Below, piece after piece: positions 1 to 9,462 of a DNA stretch of 50,381 nt. The notes below the pieces were generated by a model. That model ran no database searches, was not told the DNA's origin, and saw only the letters and a list, made by a program, of their open reading frames with translations. Source of the DNA: Proteobacteria bacterium UBA1844 (GTDB lineage Bacteria > Pseudomonadota > Gammaproteobacteria > Steroidobacterales > Woeseiaceae); NCBI GenBank assembly GCA_002338615.1, contig DDIS01000203.1:5711-56091 (forward strand), in the 5' to 3' direction. Each line of letters starts with the position of its first letter. Position 1 is the first letter of the stretch. A program made the translations under genes and the position numbers.

Positions 1-1
1 C

Positions 2-745
2 CTGGATAGCCGTACCAGCCTCGCCGCAACGCGAGGGCTTTGGTCCGAAATCATTTTCTTTACGTATCAAAGGCGCAATGCACCATCGCTAAAATGCGAC
101 GTGCTGGTGGCAACGGATATCGCGCGGCACCTCGCTTTGCGTCACCTGGTCATCGATTACACTGACCTGGATCCGGACGCATCCGTGATTGCAGCCATCA
201 ATGAGAATACCTTTGGTTTTCATCAGCAAAAGCTCGCGTGCGCTTACAAACGCCAGTTTGGAAACCAGCAATTTTTGCATGTGCGGACAAATCTGTTGGA
301 GCTGGCTCGAGCCAATCTCTATGGGTACAACAACAAGCGCCCTGGCCTCACAGGCGGCCCGGCCACTGCGCGACAGATGGCAAGATTTTATGCATTTGCG
401 GGTGGGCTTGCATTTAGCGAGGAACAAGTCGCCGCGTTTGACGAATATGTTGCCATGACCGAGTTTGCGTGCGCACTGAAATTTGCGAGTGCATGGGACC
501 TGTTTTTCATTGAGCATCGAATGGGGGCCTGGCACTCCGGAGTTGTTGCAGAATCGGATGTTGCTTTCGATACTGTCGTCGCCTTCAATAGTCGCGACAT
601 GATAAAGCGTATTTTGGGTATCCCTGAGCAAACTCGCACTGCGGACAACATATTGCGCGGTCGATTGGCAGACATGTTGCCGGAAATTTCTGGAATTCCC
701 ATTAATCCGAAGAATTATCCGGCAATCAACGCAAAACGCCGGTAA
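2..745 (+). CDS. Asparagine-synthetase-like protein, C-terminal part (5' end outside window)
   Basis: The reading frame is open from the first bases, so only the C-terminal ~247 residues are present; a GTG at 101 is in frame but is probably internal. The end of the protein, with WHSG, a following ESDxAFDT element, FNSR and GIPINP near the C-terminus, looks like the tail of the ATP-pyrophosphatase (asparagine synthetase C-terminal) proteins found in polysaccharide loci, which act in amide transfer or lack a known substrate. The catalytic PP-loop (SGGxDS) would lie upstream and cannot be checked. The gene ends 11 bases before the next start, so both probably share a transcript. The family call rests on remembered resemblance only. 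Confidence 0.6.
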   Translation: MDSRTSLAATRGLWSEIIFFTYQRRNAPSLKCDVLVATDIARHLALRHLVIDYTDLDPDASVIAAINENTFGFHQQKLACAYKRQFGNQQFLHVRTNLLELARANLYGYNNKRPGLTGGPATARQMARFYAFAGGLAFSEEQVAAFDEYVAMTEFACALKFASAWDLFFIEHRMGAWHSGVVAESDVAFDTVVAFNSRDMIKRILGIPEQTRTADNILRGRLADMLPEISGIPINPKNYPAINAKRR

Positions 746-756
746 AATTCCTGGCT

Positions 757-2958
757 GTGAGCCGACTGAAAGCATCTGTTCCCGAACTCGATGAGATGCA
801 AGCACATCTCCGATTTCCCGGGCGCGCCGATATCCTGGATCGCGTCTACAAACGCGTGCTTGCAGCGATAGATCCGAAATATGCGCGGCTGACCTCAATT
901 GATCCCCCCGACATACGCACGATCGTTCCTCATCCGCGGCTGCGGCTGGTTCTTCAGTCCGACCCGGCCATGGAGTCGATCCTGCCGTGTAGTGTTTGTC
1001 GCGTTTCGCTGGGTGCCGTAGACGGACCCCCATTTCAACTGAACGCGGTCCGATCGCTATTACAACTCTCGCCGATATTGCTTGATGACCCACCAGCCAT
1101 GGCGACGGCTGCGCGTTGGGGGCTTGAGGCCGCACTAATGTGCCAAAACGGATCGCATGACGATCTGGATGTCGACAAGCTGTTGTTCTACGGAAGCCGC
1201 TTGTTGGCTATGTTGTCGCAGAGCAGCCGCGACTTGTTCCTCGCGCTTGTACCTGCAGAAATTGTCGACGAGATGCGCGAGACTCAACGGCACAGTGCGG
1301 GTAGTCAAGCGCGTGCCTGGCTGACGTCCCTTGTAACTACCAGCCGCGGCAAGGCAATTGATGGTCCTTCGCGAGGTATAGCAGGGCTTGACATGCCGCT
1401 GGAAGATATCCTGGTTTCGGGTGGCGACAGCCGCCTCGAGTTGCACACGTCATCCGGGTTGAACAAGTACGGCGTTCCACCCCGTCCGCGGCCCGAGGCA
1501 ATTCACTTCTCCTCGTCCACGGCGTCGGCCATCAGTGACTACGGTTTCCGCTACTGTGAGGAGTTACGTCGCGATTTGGCGGCAGTCGGTCGCCAGGCAC
1601 ACGCGGACGAAGACAATCTTCTCGCGCACACGATGCAAGCGGTCGGTGAGGAGGTCTGCCGTATGTTGAACCTGGACGGTGCCGACACAGATTTCGCCCT
1701 TGCACCTTCCGGCACCGATACGGAATTGATCGCCGTGATGCTCGCTCTGGCCGGTTCCGGCACGCGCAAGCTTACTAATATCCTGATCGCTCCGGAAGAA
1801 TCGGGTCGCGGAGTGGCTCTCGCGGGGAAAGGATGCTATTTCGACGACATGTCCGCCACAGGCGCTCGCGTAGCGAAGGGAGTGCCGGCCTGGCCAGCTA
1901 TGCCGGTCGAATTGGAAATAATTGGCATTCGCGACGCCGACGCCGAGCCGCGATCCACGAACGACACGGACGAGCAATTTTTGGCACTGGGCCGCCGGGC
2001 GCTGGATGACGGCGGCAACGTCCTGGCGCATGTGCTCTGGGCATCAAAGACCGGTTTGGTCGCTCCCTCTGAAGCGGCGGTTGAACAATTAATCAGTTTG
2101 GCGCCAGACAGGGTCGACGTCGTTATTGATGCCTGCCAGATGAGGATGGACCTGGGTAAATTGGGCGCTTACCTGAAGCGTGGCTGGCTGCTGCAAGTTA
2201 CTGGATCCAAGTATCTTACGGGACCACCATTTTCGGGAGCGCTTATCCTGCCGCGCAGAATGCGAGACAGACTTGCAATGATCACGGCGGCCATGACTGC
2301 CGCACCGCCCGTTACACACGCAGACTACTGGTCGACCTGGTGGTCGAATCGCCTGCCGCGGGTATCCGGCGGCGCGAGTTTCGGACCTGCATTCCGCTGG
2401 TTGCCGGCCCTGCTCGAGGCGAACCTAAACAGCAATTTGCCGTCCGAGTTCTGCGAGTACGCTTTTGAGAAGTTTCGCCGGGCACTGGTTGAGCGAGTCG
2501 GCAAGAGCTCGTATCTTCAGCCGATCTCGGCGGGGAAATCGATCAGCGACGATGAATTAATTGCTCGAAACTCGATTGTATCGTTTCAGGTGCTGGGCAG
2601 GCTCGCCAATGGGGCAAATACGCCGCTCGGCGAAAGTGACTGCCGCTGGCTGTTCGAGCAACTTAACCTGAATGCCGAATCGCTTCTACAGGGTTTGGGC
2701 GAATCGGAGCGTATGCAGGCGCGGCAACAGGCGCATATCGGCCAGCCGGTTACTCTGTATGCTGAATCGGGCCCAATAACTGTGCTGCGCATGGTGATCG
2801 GCGCGCGCTTTTTTTCGATTGTGGGCTACGCAGGGCAAGGGGCGCTGACCGCCGCGCTGGAATCTGAAATCGCCGATGCGCAACGCGCTATTGCGAAGAT
2901 CGAATTGCTGGCCAGCAACTGGTGGCGAATCGCTCCAGGTCCGGAGGGGACTAAATGA
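757..2958 (+). CDS. PLP-dependent transferase-like protein with long unknown N-terminal region
   Basis: 733 residues from a GTG start. Residues ~245-520 resemble a fold-type I PLP enzyme: a Gly/Ser-rich cofactor pocket segment (APSGTDTE), an Asp that would contact the pyridine nitrogen (D458 in VVIDACQ), and a candidate Schiff-base lysine K485 in TGSKYLTGPP. The first ~240 residues and the last ~200 match nothing I recognise. The stop overlaps the next start as ATGA (2955-2958), so translation is probably coupled to the group II decarboxylase. The substrate is unknown; an amino acid or amino-sugar role in polysaccharide decoration is inference. No strong Shine-Dalgarno lies before the GTG, so the start is uncertain. 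Confidence 0.7.
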   Translation: MSRLKASVPELDEMQAHLRFPGRADILDRVYKRVLAAIDPKYARLTSIDPPDIRTIVPHPRLRLVLQSDPAMESILPCSVCRVSLGAVDGPPFQLNAVRSLLQLSPILLDDPPAMATAARWGLEAALMCQNGSHDDLDVDKLLFYGSRLLAMLSQSSRDLFLALVPAEIVDEMRETQRHSAGSQARAWLTSLVTTSRGKAIDGPSRGIAGLDMPLEDILVSGGDSRLELHTSSGLNKYGVPPRPRPEAIHFSSSTASAISDYGFRYCEELRRDLAAVGRQAHADEDNLLAHTMQAVGEEVCRMLNLDGADTDFALAPSGTDTELIAVMLALAGSGTRKLTNILIAPEESGRGVALAGKGCYFDDMSATGARVAKGVPAWPAMPVELEIIGIRDADAEPRSTNDTDEQFLALGRRALDDGGNVLAHVLWASKTGLVAPSEAAVEQLISLAPDRVDVVIDACQMRMDLGKLGAYLKRGWLLQVTGSKYLTGPPFSGALILPRRMRDRLAMITAAMTAAPPVTHADYWSTWWSNRLPRVSGGASFGPAFRWLPALLEANLNSNLPSEFCEYAFEKFRRALVERVGKSSYLQPISAGKSISDDELIARNSIVSFQVLGRLANGANTPLGESDCRWLFEQLNLNAESLLQGLGESERMQARQQAHIGQPVTLYAESGPITVLRMVIGARFFSIVGYAGQGALTAALESEIADAQRAIAKIELLASNWWRIAPGPEGTK

Positions 2959-4436
2959 GTATCGCGGAGGATGACGACATTGAATTCAAGCCATCACTTC
3001 TTGACCCCGCGGATTGGAACGACTTCCGACGGCATGCCCACGAGTTGCTGGATAGCTGCATCGATCAAATGTCTTCGGCACGTGAACACCCTTGGCGGCC
3101 GCTCGATGACGGGGTAGCCGGCCGATACAGGCTTGCGCCGGACGAGCCTGGTGTTGGATATGGGGAGCTGGCATCAATCCTGGCGCAAGACGTATTGCCG
3201 TATGCGACAGGAAACACCCACCCTCGATTCTTCGGCTGGGTTCATGGCACAGGGCTTGCGGCAGGACTGATGGCAGAAATTGTTGCCGCTACGATGAACA
3301 GCAATTGCGGTGGCCGCGACCATGGCGCCATATACCTCGAACGGTCGGTCATTGCCTGGTGCGCACAGGTATTTGGCTTTCCTGCGGGCAGTAGCGGCCT
3401 GCTCGTCACGGGGACATCGCAGGCAACGGTAATCGCGCTTGCTGTCGCGCGGCAACGCGCGCTGGGGCCCGAGTTGCGTGTCGACGGCCTGCGCAATGCG
3501 CCACAGCTGACGGCCTATACGGCTGAGGGCGCACACAGCGCGACTACGAAAGCCATGCAGCTTCTCGGGCTGGGGTCGTCGGCTGTGCGGAGGATACCCG
3601 CTAACGCAACGGGCGGTATGGACCTGGCGCGCCTGGCCGATGCGGTCAATCTCGATCGCAGCACCGGTGCGAAACCTTTCTGCGTCATTGGCACGGCTGG
3701 CTCAGTAGATCTTGGGGAATTCGATGATCTGCGTGGTTTGGCCGATTTCTGTCAGCGAGAGTCGTTGTGGCTGCATATCGACGGCGCATTTGGCGCCTGG
3801 GCAAGACTTGCGAAAGAGCCCTGGCGCAGTTTGACGAATGGTATCGAGAGAGCCGATTCGCTGGCATTCGATTTCCACAAGTGGATGTATGTGCAATACG
3901 ATTGTGGTGCTGTATTGATTCGCGACGAGTCGGAGCACCGCGCGGCGTTTGAAGCTCGCCCTACATACCTGACTGCCCAGAGCCAGGGACTCGGTGGTGG
4001 TGATCCATGGTTTTGCGATTACGGAATCGACTTGTCGCGCGGGTTTCGCGCTCTAAAAGTCTGGTCCGCAATCCGTGCATGTGGCACTGCGGCGTTTAGC
4101 GCAGCGATTACACGCAACTGCGAACTTGCATTGCAGATGAGCCACTGCGTATTGTCGTCGAAGGATCTGTCGTTAGCTGCCCCTGTACGAATGAACGTTT
4201 GCTGTTTTTCCGCCGCGCCCGCATCAATGGACGATGCGTCCAGCGATAAGCTGAATGCCAGCATTACGCAGCAACTACAACTTTCCGGACAAGCTGTCTT
4301 CTCGACAACCCGGGTGGCAGGTCGGACTGTGATTCGTGCGGCTATCACGAATCACCGCACGGCAGCTCGTGATATTCGAATTGCTATCGGAGCAGTCAAC
4401 GAGATGCGGAAAGCCTTGCTCGCGGCCAAGCACTAA
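2955..4436 (+). CDS. Group II PLP-dependent amino-acid decarboxylase
   Basis: 493 residues, the usual length for the aromatic-L-amino-acid/glutamate/tyrosine decarboxylase family. The N-terminal part has the family's HPRFFGWVHG stretch. D276 in HIDGAFGAW sits where the PLP-ring Asp is found, and K309 in the FHKWM motif is the expected cofactor lysine. The reaction is inferred to be decarboxylation of an amino acid to an amine, with the substrate not readable from sequence. It overlaps the preceding PLP protein by four bases (ATGA), so the two are probably made together. It is followed by a 66-base convergent gap before the leftward methyltransferase gene. Confidence 0.88.
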   Translation: MSIAEDDDIEFKPSLLDPADWNDFRRHAHELLDSCIDQMSSAREHPWRPLDDGVAGRYRLAPDEPGVGYGELASILAQDVLPYATGNTHPRFFGWVHGTGLAAGLMAEIVAATMNSNCGGRDHGAIYLERSVIAWCAQVFGFPAGSSGLLVTGTSQATVIALAVARQRALGPELRVDGLRNAPQLTAYTAEGAHSATTKAMQLLGLGSSAVRRIPANATGGMDLARLADAVNLDRSTGAKPFCVIGTAGSVDLGEFDDLRGLADFCQRESLWLHIDGAFGAWARLAKEPWRSLTNGIERADSLAFDFHKWMYVQYDCGAVLIRDESEHRAAFEARPTYLTAQSQGLGGGDPWFCDYGIDLSRGFRALKVWSAIRACGTAAFSAAITRNCELALQMSHCVLSSKDLSLAAPVRMNVCCFSAAPASMDDASSDKLNASITQQLQLSGQAVFSTTRVAGRTVIRAAITNHRTAARDIRIAIGAVNEMRKALLAAKH

Positions 4437-4486
4437 TAGTCGGTGGCACAATCTGCGAGTGTTTTGAGTCCGGAGCCGCGCTTGAT

Positions 4487-4505
4487 TGACAATTGCGGTT
4501 TGTCA
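4487..4505. terminator. Small inverted repeat in convergent gap
   Basis: TGACAA (4487-4492) and TTGTCA (4500-4505) can form a six-pair stem with a seven-base loop between the decarboxylase and the leftward methyltransferase. The right arm covers the methyltransferase stop codon. There is no clear T-run, so a terminator role is weakly supported. Confidence 0.2.
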
Positions 4506-5393
4506 TGCAGGCTTGTTGACCAAGGCTGTAATGGCGCTTACACCTAGTTCATCCAACGCTAGATTGACGCCGAGCTCGCCTCTGGATTTCAATAGCCAGA
4601 AGCCCGTGCCGGTGACGTGTTCGCGGTACATCGTTGTGTGAAACGCGTCTTCTGCGAAAAACGTCTGTCGGTAAAAAGACAGCGGGCGTTTGTTAACTGT
4701 GACGTAAGGGTCGGTACGGCCCGTAAACTGGCTGACTACCGATTCCGGAAACAAGTGATGCATATAAGGTAGGTCTATGAAACGCGTCAGGTGCGGACCT
4801 GCAGGGGCATTGAATGGGGGGCCAAACACCGTGAAAAAATTACCGCCGGGGCGAAGAACCCGCACAATTTCCTGCAGACCAGCTCGGGGATCCGGCACGT
4901 GCTCGAGTACATTGAAACTAATCACGAGGTCGATTGAGTCTGTCGGCACCGGCAGGTTCTCGGCAGTTCCCGCCAGAATCTCGGCATCGGCCTCCAGGCC
5001 TGGATGAGACAAGGCCAGCGTGGTGTCAGGGTCGATCCCGATATACCGCCTGCCTCCGCACGCCATTACATACTTGGCGTTCTCCGCACGTCCGCAGCCA
5101 ATTTCCAGTACAACAGGACCACCAGGGCCTGGCTGAGTCGGCCAGTGGGCTGCGGTAAACGCTTGCTCGATTCGACGCCGGGCACGTGCCGCGAGTGTTT
5201 CGGGGTCGTAAGCCATACCCGGTCGCTTGCGACACACGGGCGCCAACGCTTTCAACGTGGCCAGATCCCTGCCATTGAGAAGTCGGTCGATAATGAATGC
5301 TTGCTTATCGTGTGGCGCAACTTCCGTCACGGCCTGTGAAACGAGTTTTACAACGTCAACTTGGCGCGGGTCCACGCGTTTGGGAAATTTCAA
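4503..5393 (-). CDS. Class I SAM-dependent methyltransferase
   Basis: 296 residues. Motif I is LEIGCGRAE at residues ~96-104, with the acidic residue D121 at the end of strand 2 (GIDPD); the FNVLEHVPDP and LRPGG motifs (residues ~160-184) are typical of the Methyltransf_11 group. The start codon is TTG, supported by a GGAG Shine-Dalgarno seven bases upstream. It is the last gene of a leftward block that begins with the ABC capsule exporter, so methylation of a sugar or a chain terminus is the likely job (inference). An inverted repeat TGACAA-N7-TTGTCA at 4487-4505 overlaps its stop codon. Confidence 0.88.
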   Translation of the reverse strand: MKFPKRVDPRQVDVVKLVSQAVTEVAPHDKQAFIIDRLLNGRDLATLKALAPVCRKRPGMAYDPETLAARARRRIEQAFTAAHWPTQPGPGGPVVLEIGCGRAENAKYVMACGGRRYIGIDPDTTLALSHPGLEADAEILAGTAENLPVPTDSIDLVISFNVLEHVPDPRAGLQEIVRVLRPGGNFFTVFGPPFNAPAGPHLTRFIDLPYMHHLFPESVVSQFTGRTDPYVTVNKRPLSFYRQTFFAEDAFHTTMYREHVTGTGFWLLKSRGELGVNLALDELGVSAITALVNKPA

Positions 5394-5434
5394 TAGTTAG
5401 CTCCGAGTGGCAACATGGTTACGTTCTATTCTTT

Positions 5435-8400
5435 TCAATTCAAAAATACGTCTTTTCGCAACCCACTGCCTACCTTGATGGCTTTGGAGATAAATTCCTG
5501 ATCGTCGATGGTCCACGTATGCCTGGTCTTGTCTGAGTATCTTACATGTGCGAAGTTGAAGGGATCACTCGAGAATATGGCAATCCCTTCTCGCCGTACT
5601 GCGTCAAGAAATTTCGTATCTGTGCCTCTTTGTACTGGTTCGAATGCCAGTCCCTCGAGCCTGCGGCGGTTCCAGACAAGCGTACCGCCATGAACCTGGC
5701 GACAGTATCGGTAGCACTGACCGGGAAACCTCAATACTGTCTCATCAGTCGCTTCAATATAAGCGAAGAACGTCTTCTTGCCAACGAGCCCGGCGTCGGG
5801 CGCATAGTCAAACGCCATCAGAGCATCTGACAAGTAGTTCGGCCCGTAATAGTCATCGTCGTCGATTTTGGCAATATAGTCGCCGCTAGCGACGTCCAAT
5901 GCTGCATTCAATCCGTTGGCCAGAAATTGGTCTTCGGGAATACTCAACAACTTAAGGCGCTTGAATTCCGAGAACCGCGCGCCGATTTTGTCTGCAGAGA
6001 ATTCCGCCGAATTTTGCACAAAAATAAGCTCAATATCGGCATGAGTCTGCCTCGCAAGTTGTGTATGGACATGCTCCAGAAACTCGGGGCGCTTAGAAAC
6101 GCAGATCGCGCTAAGCAGCTTCGGTTTGCGAGCGACATACGGAAGACCAACACGATCGCAAATCGCTTCCAGTCTATGGGCATAGGTATGCTCCGAATGC
6201 ACAAGCCGGACACCGCGACTGGCCAGGTCTTCCCGGTAGACAATATCGTTCAGCAGGCGCTCGCCTGTTTCGATTGCGGCCGCCGGTGTCGATGGTGTGA
6301 GGACGATGTCCCCGAAAGTCTGTTCAATGGCGGGCGACGGCGAACTGATTACCGGGGCGCCGCAAGCCAAGATTTCAAAAACTCTGCGAGCCAGCATGGT
6401 CTCCGACGTATCTACTGAGTTGACATTTATGAAGGCTGCATAGCGCTTGTAAACCTTGTTCACCAGGTCTTTATATACGAGTGCACCCTTTACCGCGGAT
6501 TGCAGTTCGGCCGGGAAAATCAGGTCAGGGTTATCGGTCACCCCGGCATACCGATCGAAAATGTCGAGCAACCCGGCCTCGGCTATCGGATTCAAAAGCG
6601 TTTCGATCCATTCTGCACGGCGCGGGTATTTTTGACCTCGCCAGCTGCCCGTAAAGGCAATACGCTGAATAATCTCATCGTGTCGAACCGGGTTGTGCAT
6701 CGACGCCTGTGCCGCGAAGGGCAAAACAAATGCATTGTCGCGTCCGGTTGCAGCCCGATATTCTTTTATTGAACCGGAGTCGGTCGTAAAGATGCTGTCG
6801 AACCAAGTAGCGGCGTCAATAAAAGTATCAAAATTTGCTGGATCCTCTTTGTTCCAGAATAGAGTGGGTATTCGTTGATCACGGCAGTATTCGATGAGTT
6901 CCTTGAGTTCCCGCCCGTGCTTCTCCGGTTTCGTCAGCGCGTAGTTCCATTCGCCCCCGTTGCCGCGCCACGCAGATTCGACGAACAACAAATCGGGTTT
7001 GCTATTCTTGATTTCCTGGCGCCAGTTGGATCGTGATGCCGGCACCAATTCTACTTCCGGCTCAAGGCAACTTTCAGTAAACGTATCCAGGACCGACAGA
7101 ACCTTTAGCGGTTGCCTGGTTTGTGATCTCACTTGGACTGGCGCAGGTGCGCACGCAGCACTGCTCAACGCTGCTTCTCGAGTAATCGGCTGCATTTTGT
7201 GAACGATCACTGTTATTGGTGCCATTCCCCGGAATCGGGTCAGGGCGAGTCGAATGCGCTTCGATTTATTACTGTTCCATAGCGCAGTGGAAACACGCTG
7301 GACAGCAATGCCGCTCAGGTCAACGTACATGAAAGCAGTCCCGGTTGCGGTGCGTTTGCGAAAATGCTGGTTGAATTGCAGAAACGATTGCAGTTCGCTT
7401 TCGTCCAGTATGATTTCGAGCAGGATACCCTTTTGACAGGGAGTCGTTTCTCCGACGATGTCCAGGACAAGCTCGTAGCTTTGCTCCGGTATCGCGGTCT
7501 GTTCCAGTTCAAGTGTTTTGGTGCCGACCACCACTATCGTTGTGCTCTTGGTCAAATCCCGAGGTATCTCCACTCGAGGATTTCGCCTGGCCGCCTTTAC
7601 ACGACGAATGGCTCGCCACATAAGGGCCGGGAGCAAGAAGAAACGCAGTGGTCGGCGCGCTGCCGAGACTAATTGCTGCCCTAGAGCCAGGCTTACGCTA
7701 TTGCGCAACCCAGCCGTCTCCTGACGACTGGCGTCGAGCTCACGCAAAGTGCGCTTCAGTTTATTCGACAATATCCTGTATACAGATTCTTTGGACTTAG
7801 CAGCTGCAAGTTCTTCTTGCAGGCGGCCGATGTTCTGAAAGCGCGACAGTTCGTCCGCCGTGTGCCGGAGATTATCAACGTGATCAGGCAGACGGCTCGT
7901 CGCCTGCGCGACTTGATCGACATTCGAGGTGAGTGCAGATATTGAGCCCAACGCGTCCAGCAATTGCGCCACTCGTGTCTCACGCGACTTGAGATCGTCC
8001 AGGGACTTCTGCATCTCCGCGAGTTGTTCGATTTGCTCTTGTCGCTGGTCGATCATCGCATGCAAGCGACGTTGCGAATTCAACGTCCCGGACTCGGTTC
8101 GCCGGAGCAACTGCGTCGGACTTGGCAGCGACGACGACTGGCCGCTGGGTAGTTTCGTTACGATCAGCCGAATGCACCCATCGGTCACTTCACAGCTGTC
8201 GACATGAATGCCAAGGTCCGCAAACCGAAACAACCAACTAAGAAACATTGTGGACTTGTGGTCTTCATGAGGCGCGTACCCGAACGGGGTGGTGGCTATT
8301 AGCTGCCCTCCGACGCTCACGAACGTCATTGCTTGCCTGAAAAACCTTTCCGGGTCGACTTGATGCTCCAGGACTTCGCCAAGAATTACACTGTCGAAGC

Positions 8401-8743
8401 TGTCCGCGTCATCCAGCGAAAACAGGTCCATTTGGCGAAACACGACGCGTGACTGTACTTCTGCGGTTTCTTTAGCACGATCCGCGTTCGCAAAGTCAAT
8501 CGCGACCGGGCTCGTGTCGATTCCAACAACTTCCAGGCCTTCGCGGGCCAGCAATATCGACGCAATTCCCTGACTGCAGCCGATATCCAATACGCGTGGG
8601 CCTTGGGCACTCTTGCACATCCAGTGGACGCGGTTGCGGGCGCGCTTGGTCCCGCTTTCAGACCACAGTTCGCCGTAGTACGCTTCGGAAATTCGATCTT
8701 CGCCATCAACAGGCCGTGCATTTGCCATTGCGCTATTTCCCAC
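5435..8743 (-). CDS. Multimodular methyltransferase / coiled coil / CgeB-type glycosyltransferase / GT2 protein
   Basis: 1,102 residues. Residues ~20-200 are a class I SAM methyltransferase (VLDIGCSQG at 51-59, GEVLEH at 122-127). Residues ~215-350 are heptad-rich and charged, a likely coiled coil. Residues ~395-525 are beta-rich and unassigned. Residues ~547-865 resemble CgeB-type glycosyltransferases (FEILACGAPVIS at 789-800). Residues ~873-1102 are a GT2 domain with an Asp cluster DDDD at 961-964. The start is GTG, directly after the upstream stop (TGA-GTG); an ATG five codons in is an alternative. The protein probably builds and methylates a glycan at the inner membrane. The MT-coiled-coil order recalls WbdD, the O-antigen chain terminator and ruler, but that comparison is inference. 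Confidence 0.85.
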   Translation of the reverse strand: MGNSAMANARPVDGEDRISEAYYGELWSESGTKRARNRVHWMCKSAQGPRVLDIGCSQGIASILLAREGLEVVGIDTSPVAIDFANADRAKETAEVQSRVVFRQMDLFSLDDADSFDSVILGEVLEHQVDPERFFRQAMTFVSVGGQLIATTPFGYAPHEDHKSTMFLSWLFRFADLGIHVDSCEVTDGCIRLIVTKLPSGQSSSLPSPTQLLRRTESGTLNSQRRLHAMIDQRQEQIEQLAEMQKSLDDLKSRETRVAQLLDALGSISALTSNVDQVAQATSRLPDHVDNLRHTADELSRFQNIGRLQEELAAAKSKESVYRILSNKLKRTLRELDASRQETAGLRNSVSLALGQQLVSAARRPLRFFLLPALMWRAIRRVKAARRNPRVEIPRDLTKSTTIVVVGTKTLELEQTAIPEQSYELVLDIVGETTPCQKGILLEIILDESELQSFLQFNQHFRKRTATGTAFMYVDLSGIAVQRVSTALWNSNKSKRIRLALTRFRGMAPITVIVHKMQPITREAALSSAACAPAPVQVRSQTRQPLKVLSVLDTFTESCLEPEVELVPASRSNWRQEIKNSKPDLLFVESAWRGNGGEWNYALTKPEKHGRELKELIEYCRDQRIPTLFWNKEDPANFDTFIDAATWFDSIFTTDSGSIKEYRAATGRDNAFVLPFAAQASMHNPVRHDEIIQRIAFTGSWRGQKYPRRAEWIETLLNPIAEAGLLDIFDRYAGVTDNPDLIFPAELQSAVKGALVYKDLVNKVYKRYAAFINVNSVDTSETMLARRVFEILACGAPVISSPSPAIEQTFGDIVLTPSTPAAAIETGERLLNDIVYREDLASRGVRLVHSEHTYAHRLEAICDRVGLPYVARKPKLLSAICVSKRPEFLEHVHTQLARQTHADIELIFVQNSAEFSADKIGARFSEFKRLKLLSIPEDQFLANGLNAALDVASGDYIAKIDDDDYYGPNYLSDALMAFDYAPDAGLVGKKTFFAYIEATDETVLRFPGQCYRYCRQVHGGTLVWNRRRLEGLAFEPVQRGTDTKFLDAVRREGIAIFSSDPFNFAHVRYSDKTRHTWTIDDQEFISKAIKVGSGLRKDVFLN

Positions 8744-9388
8744 TCAGAATTCTTCGACGAGCACGGCCCACGGCCACGTCGATTGTTCTTTATTTCGATG
8801 CAACAGCAAGATTTCAGCACTCGGAAACGTTTCGCGAATTCGATTTTCATCGAATTGCTGCAAATGGTACGACGGAAGCGGCAATGGCTCATTAAAGGGC
8901 ACCGTCATGATTAGTTTCTTGCAGGTAATTCTCCGTAGCTCCGACAAGGCGTTTGTGAGCGTGGCCGTATCCAGATGTTCAAGAACTTCCATGCATATAA
9001 CGAGATCGAAGCTTGCATCTGGAAAGGACGTCTTGCCGACGTTCATAATTCGGTAGTCCAGGTTCGGAGCAAGCTCGATAAACTTCGAGTAGCGCCGCTT
9101 GTCAATGCCCGTCACACGGTCAAATCGCCCGGACATCGATAAGAAGTTCAAGAATGCACCTGGGCCGACACCAACATCCAGTACGGATTTACAATTGTCG
9201 GGAATCAGACTGGTTGCAAACTCGAGCCTGCGCCAGTCTGCATTCTTGTACAAGCCGCTTCCGGTCCGCATTCCGAACTGCTTCAAATAAGCTGATTCGA
9301 ATTGTTCACGAATAGACTGCAGCAACGGATTTGTCAGCACGGGCAGCGCAAACTCGCGAAGACCACTTGAGTTGACCTGATTTGGCAT
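8744..9388 (-). CDS. Class I SAM-dependent methyltransferase
   Basis: 214 residues. SAM motif I is VLDVGVGPG at ~69-77, followed by GIDKR; CMEVLEHLD matches the post-motif region of Methyltransf_11 enzymes. The ATG has an AGGA Shine-Dalgarno seven bases upstream. Its TGA abuts the GTG of the large multimodular protein, so the two are likely translated together. It probably methylates a sugar or lipid-linked intermediate; the acceptor is unknown. Confidence 0.85.
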   Translation of the reverse strand: MPNQVNSSGLREFALPVLTNPLLQSIREQFESAYLKQFGMRTGSGLYKNADWRRLEFATSLIPDNCKSVLDVGVGPGAFLNFLSMSGRFDRVTGIDKRRYSKFIELAPNLDYRIMNVGKTSFPDASFDLVICMEVLEHLDTATLTNALSELRRITCKKLIMTVPFNEPLPLPSYHLQQFDENRIRETFPSAEILLLHRNKEQSTWPWAVLVEEF

Positions 9389-9462
9389 CAGTACTTCCTT
9401 TAGAAATGCGCAAGCAGACGACTGACATCAGCTTGCCGTGGGTTCAAGTTCTTTGTAACCGT

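Noticed and set aside
89..1135. Long minus-strand frame opposite the first two genes
   Set aside because: It runs across the boundary of two well-supported plus-strand genes and its translation is rich in Arg, Cys and His with no motif; it is a mirror frame.
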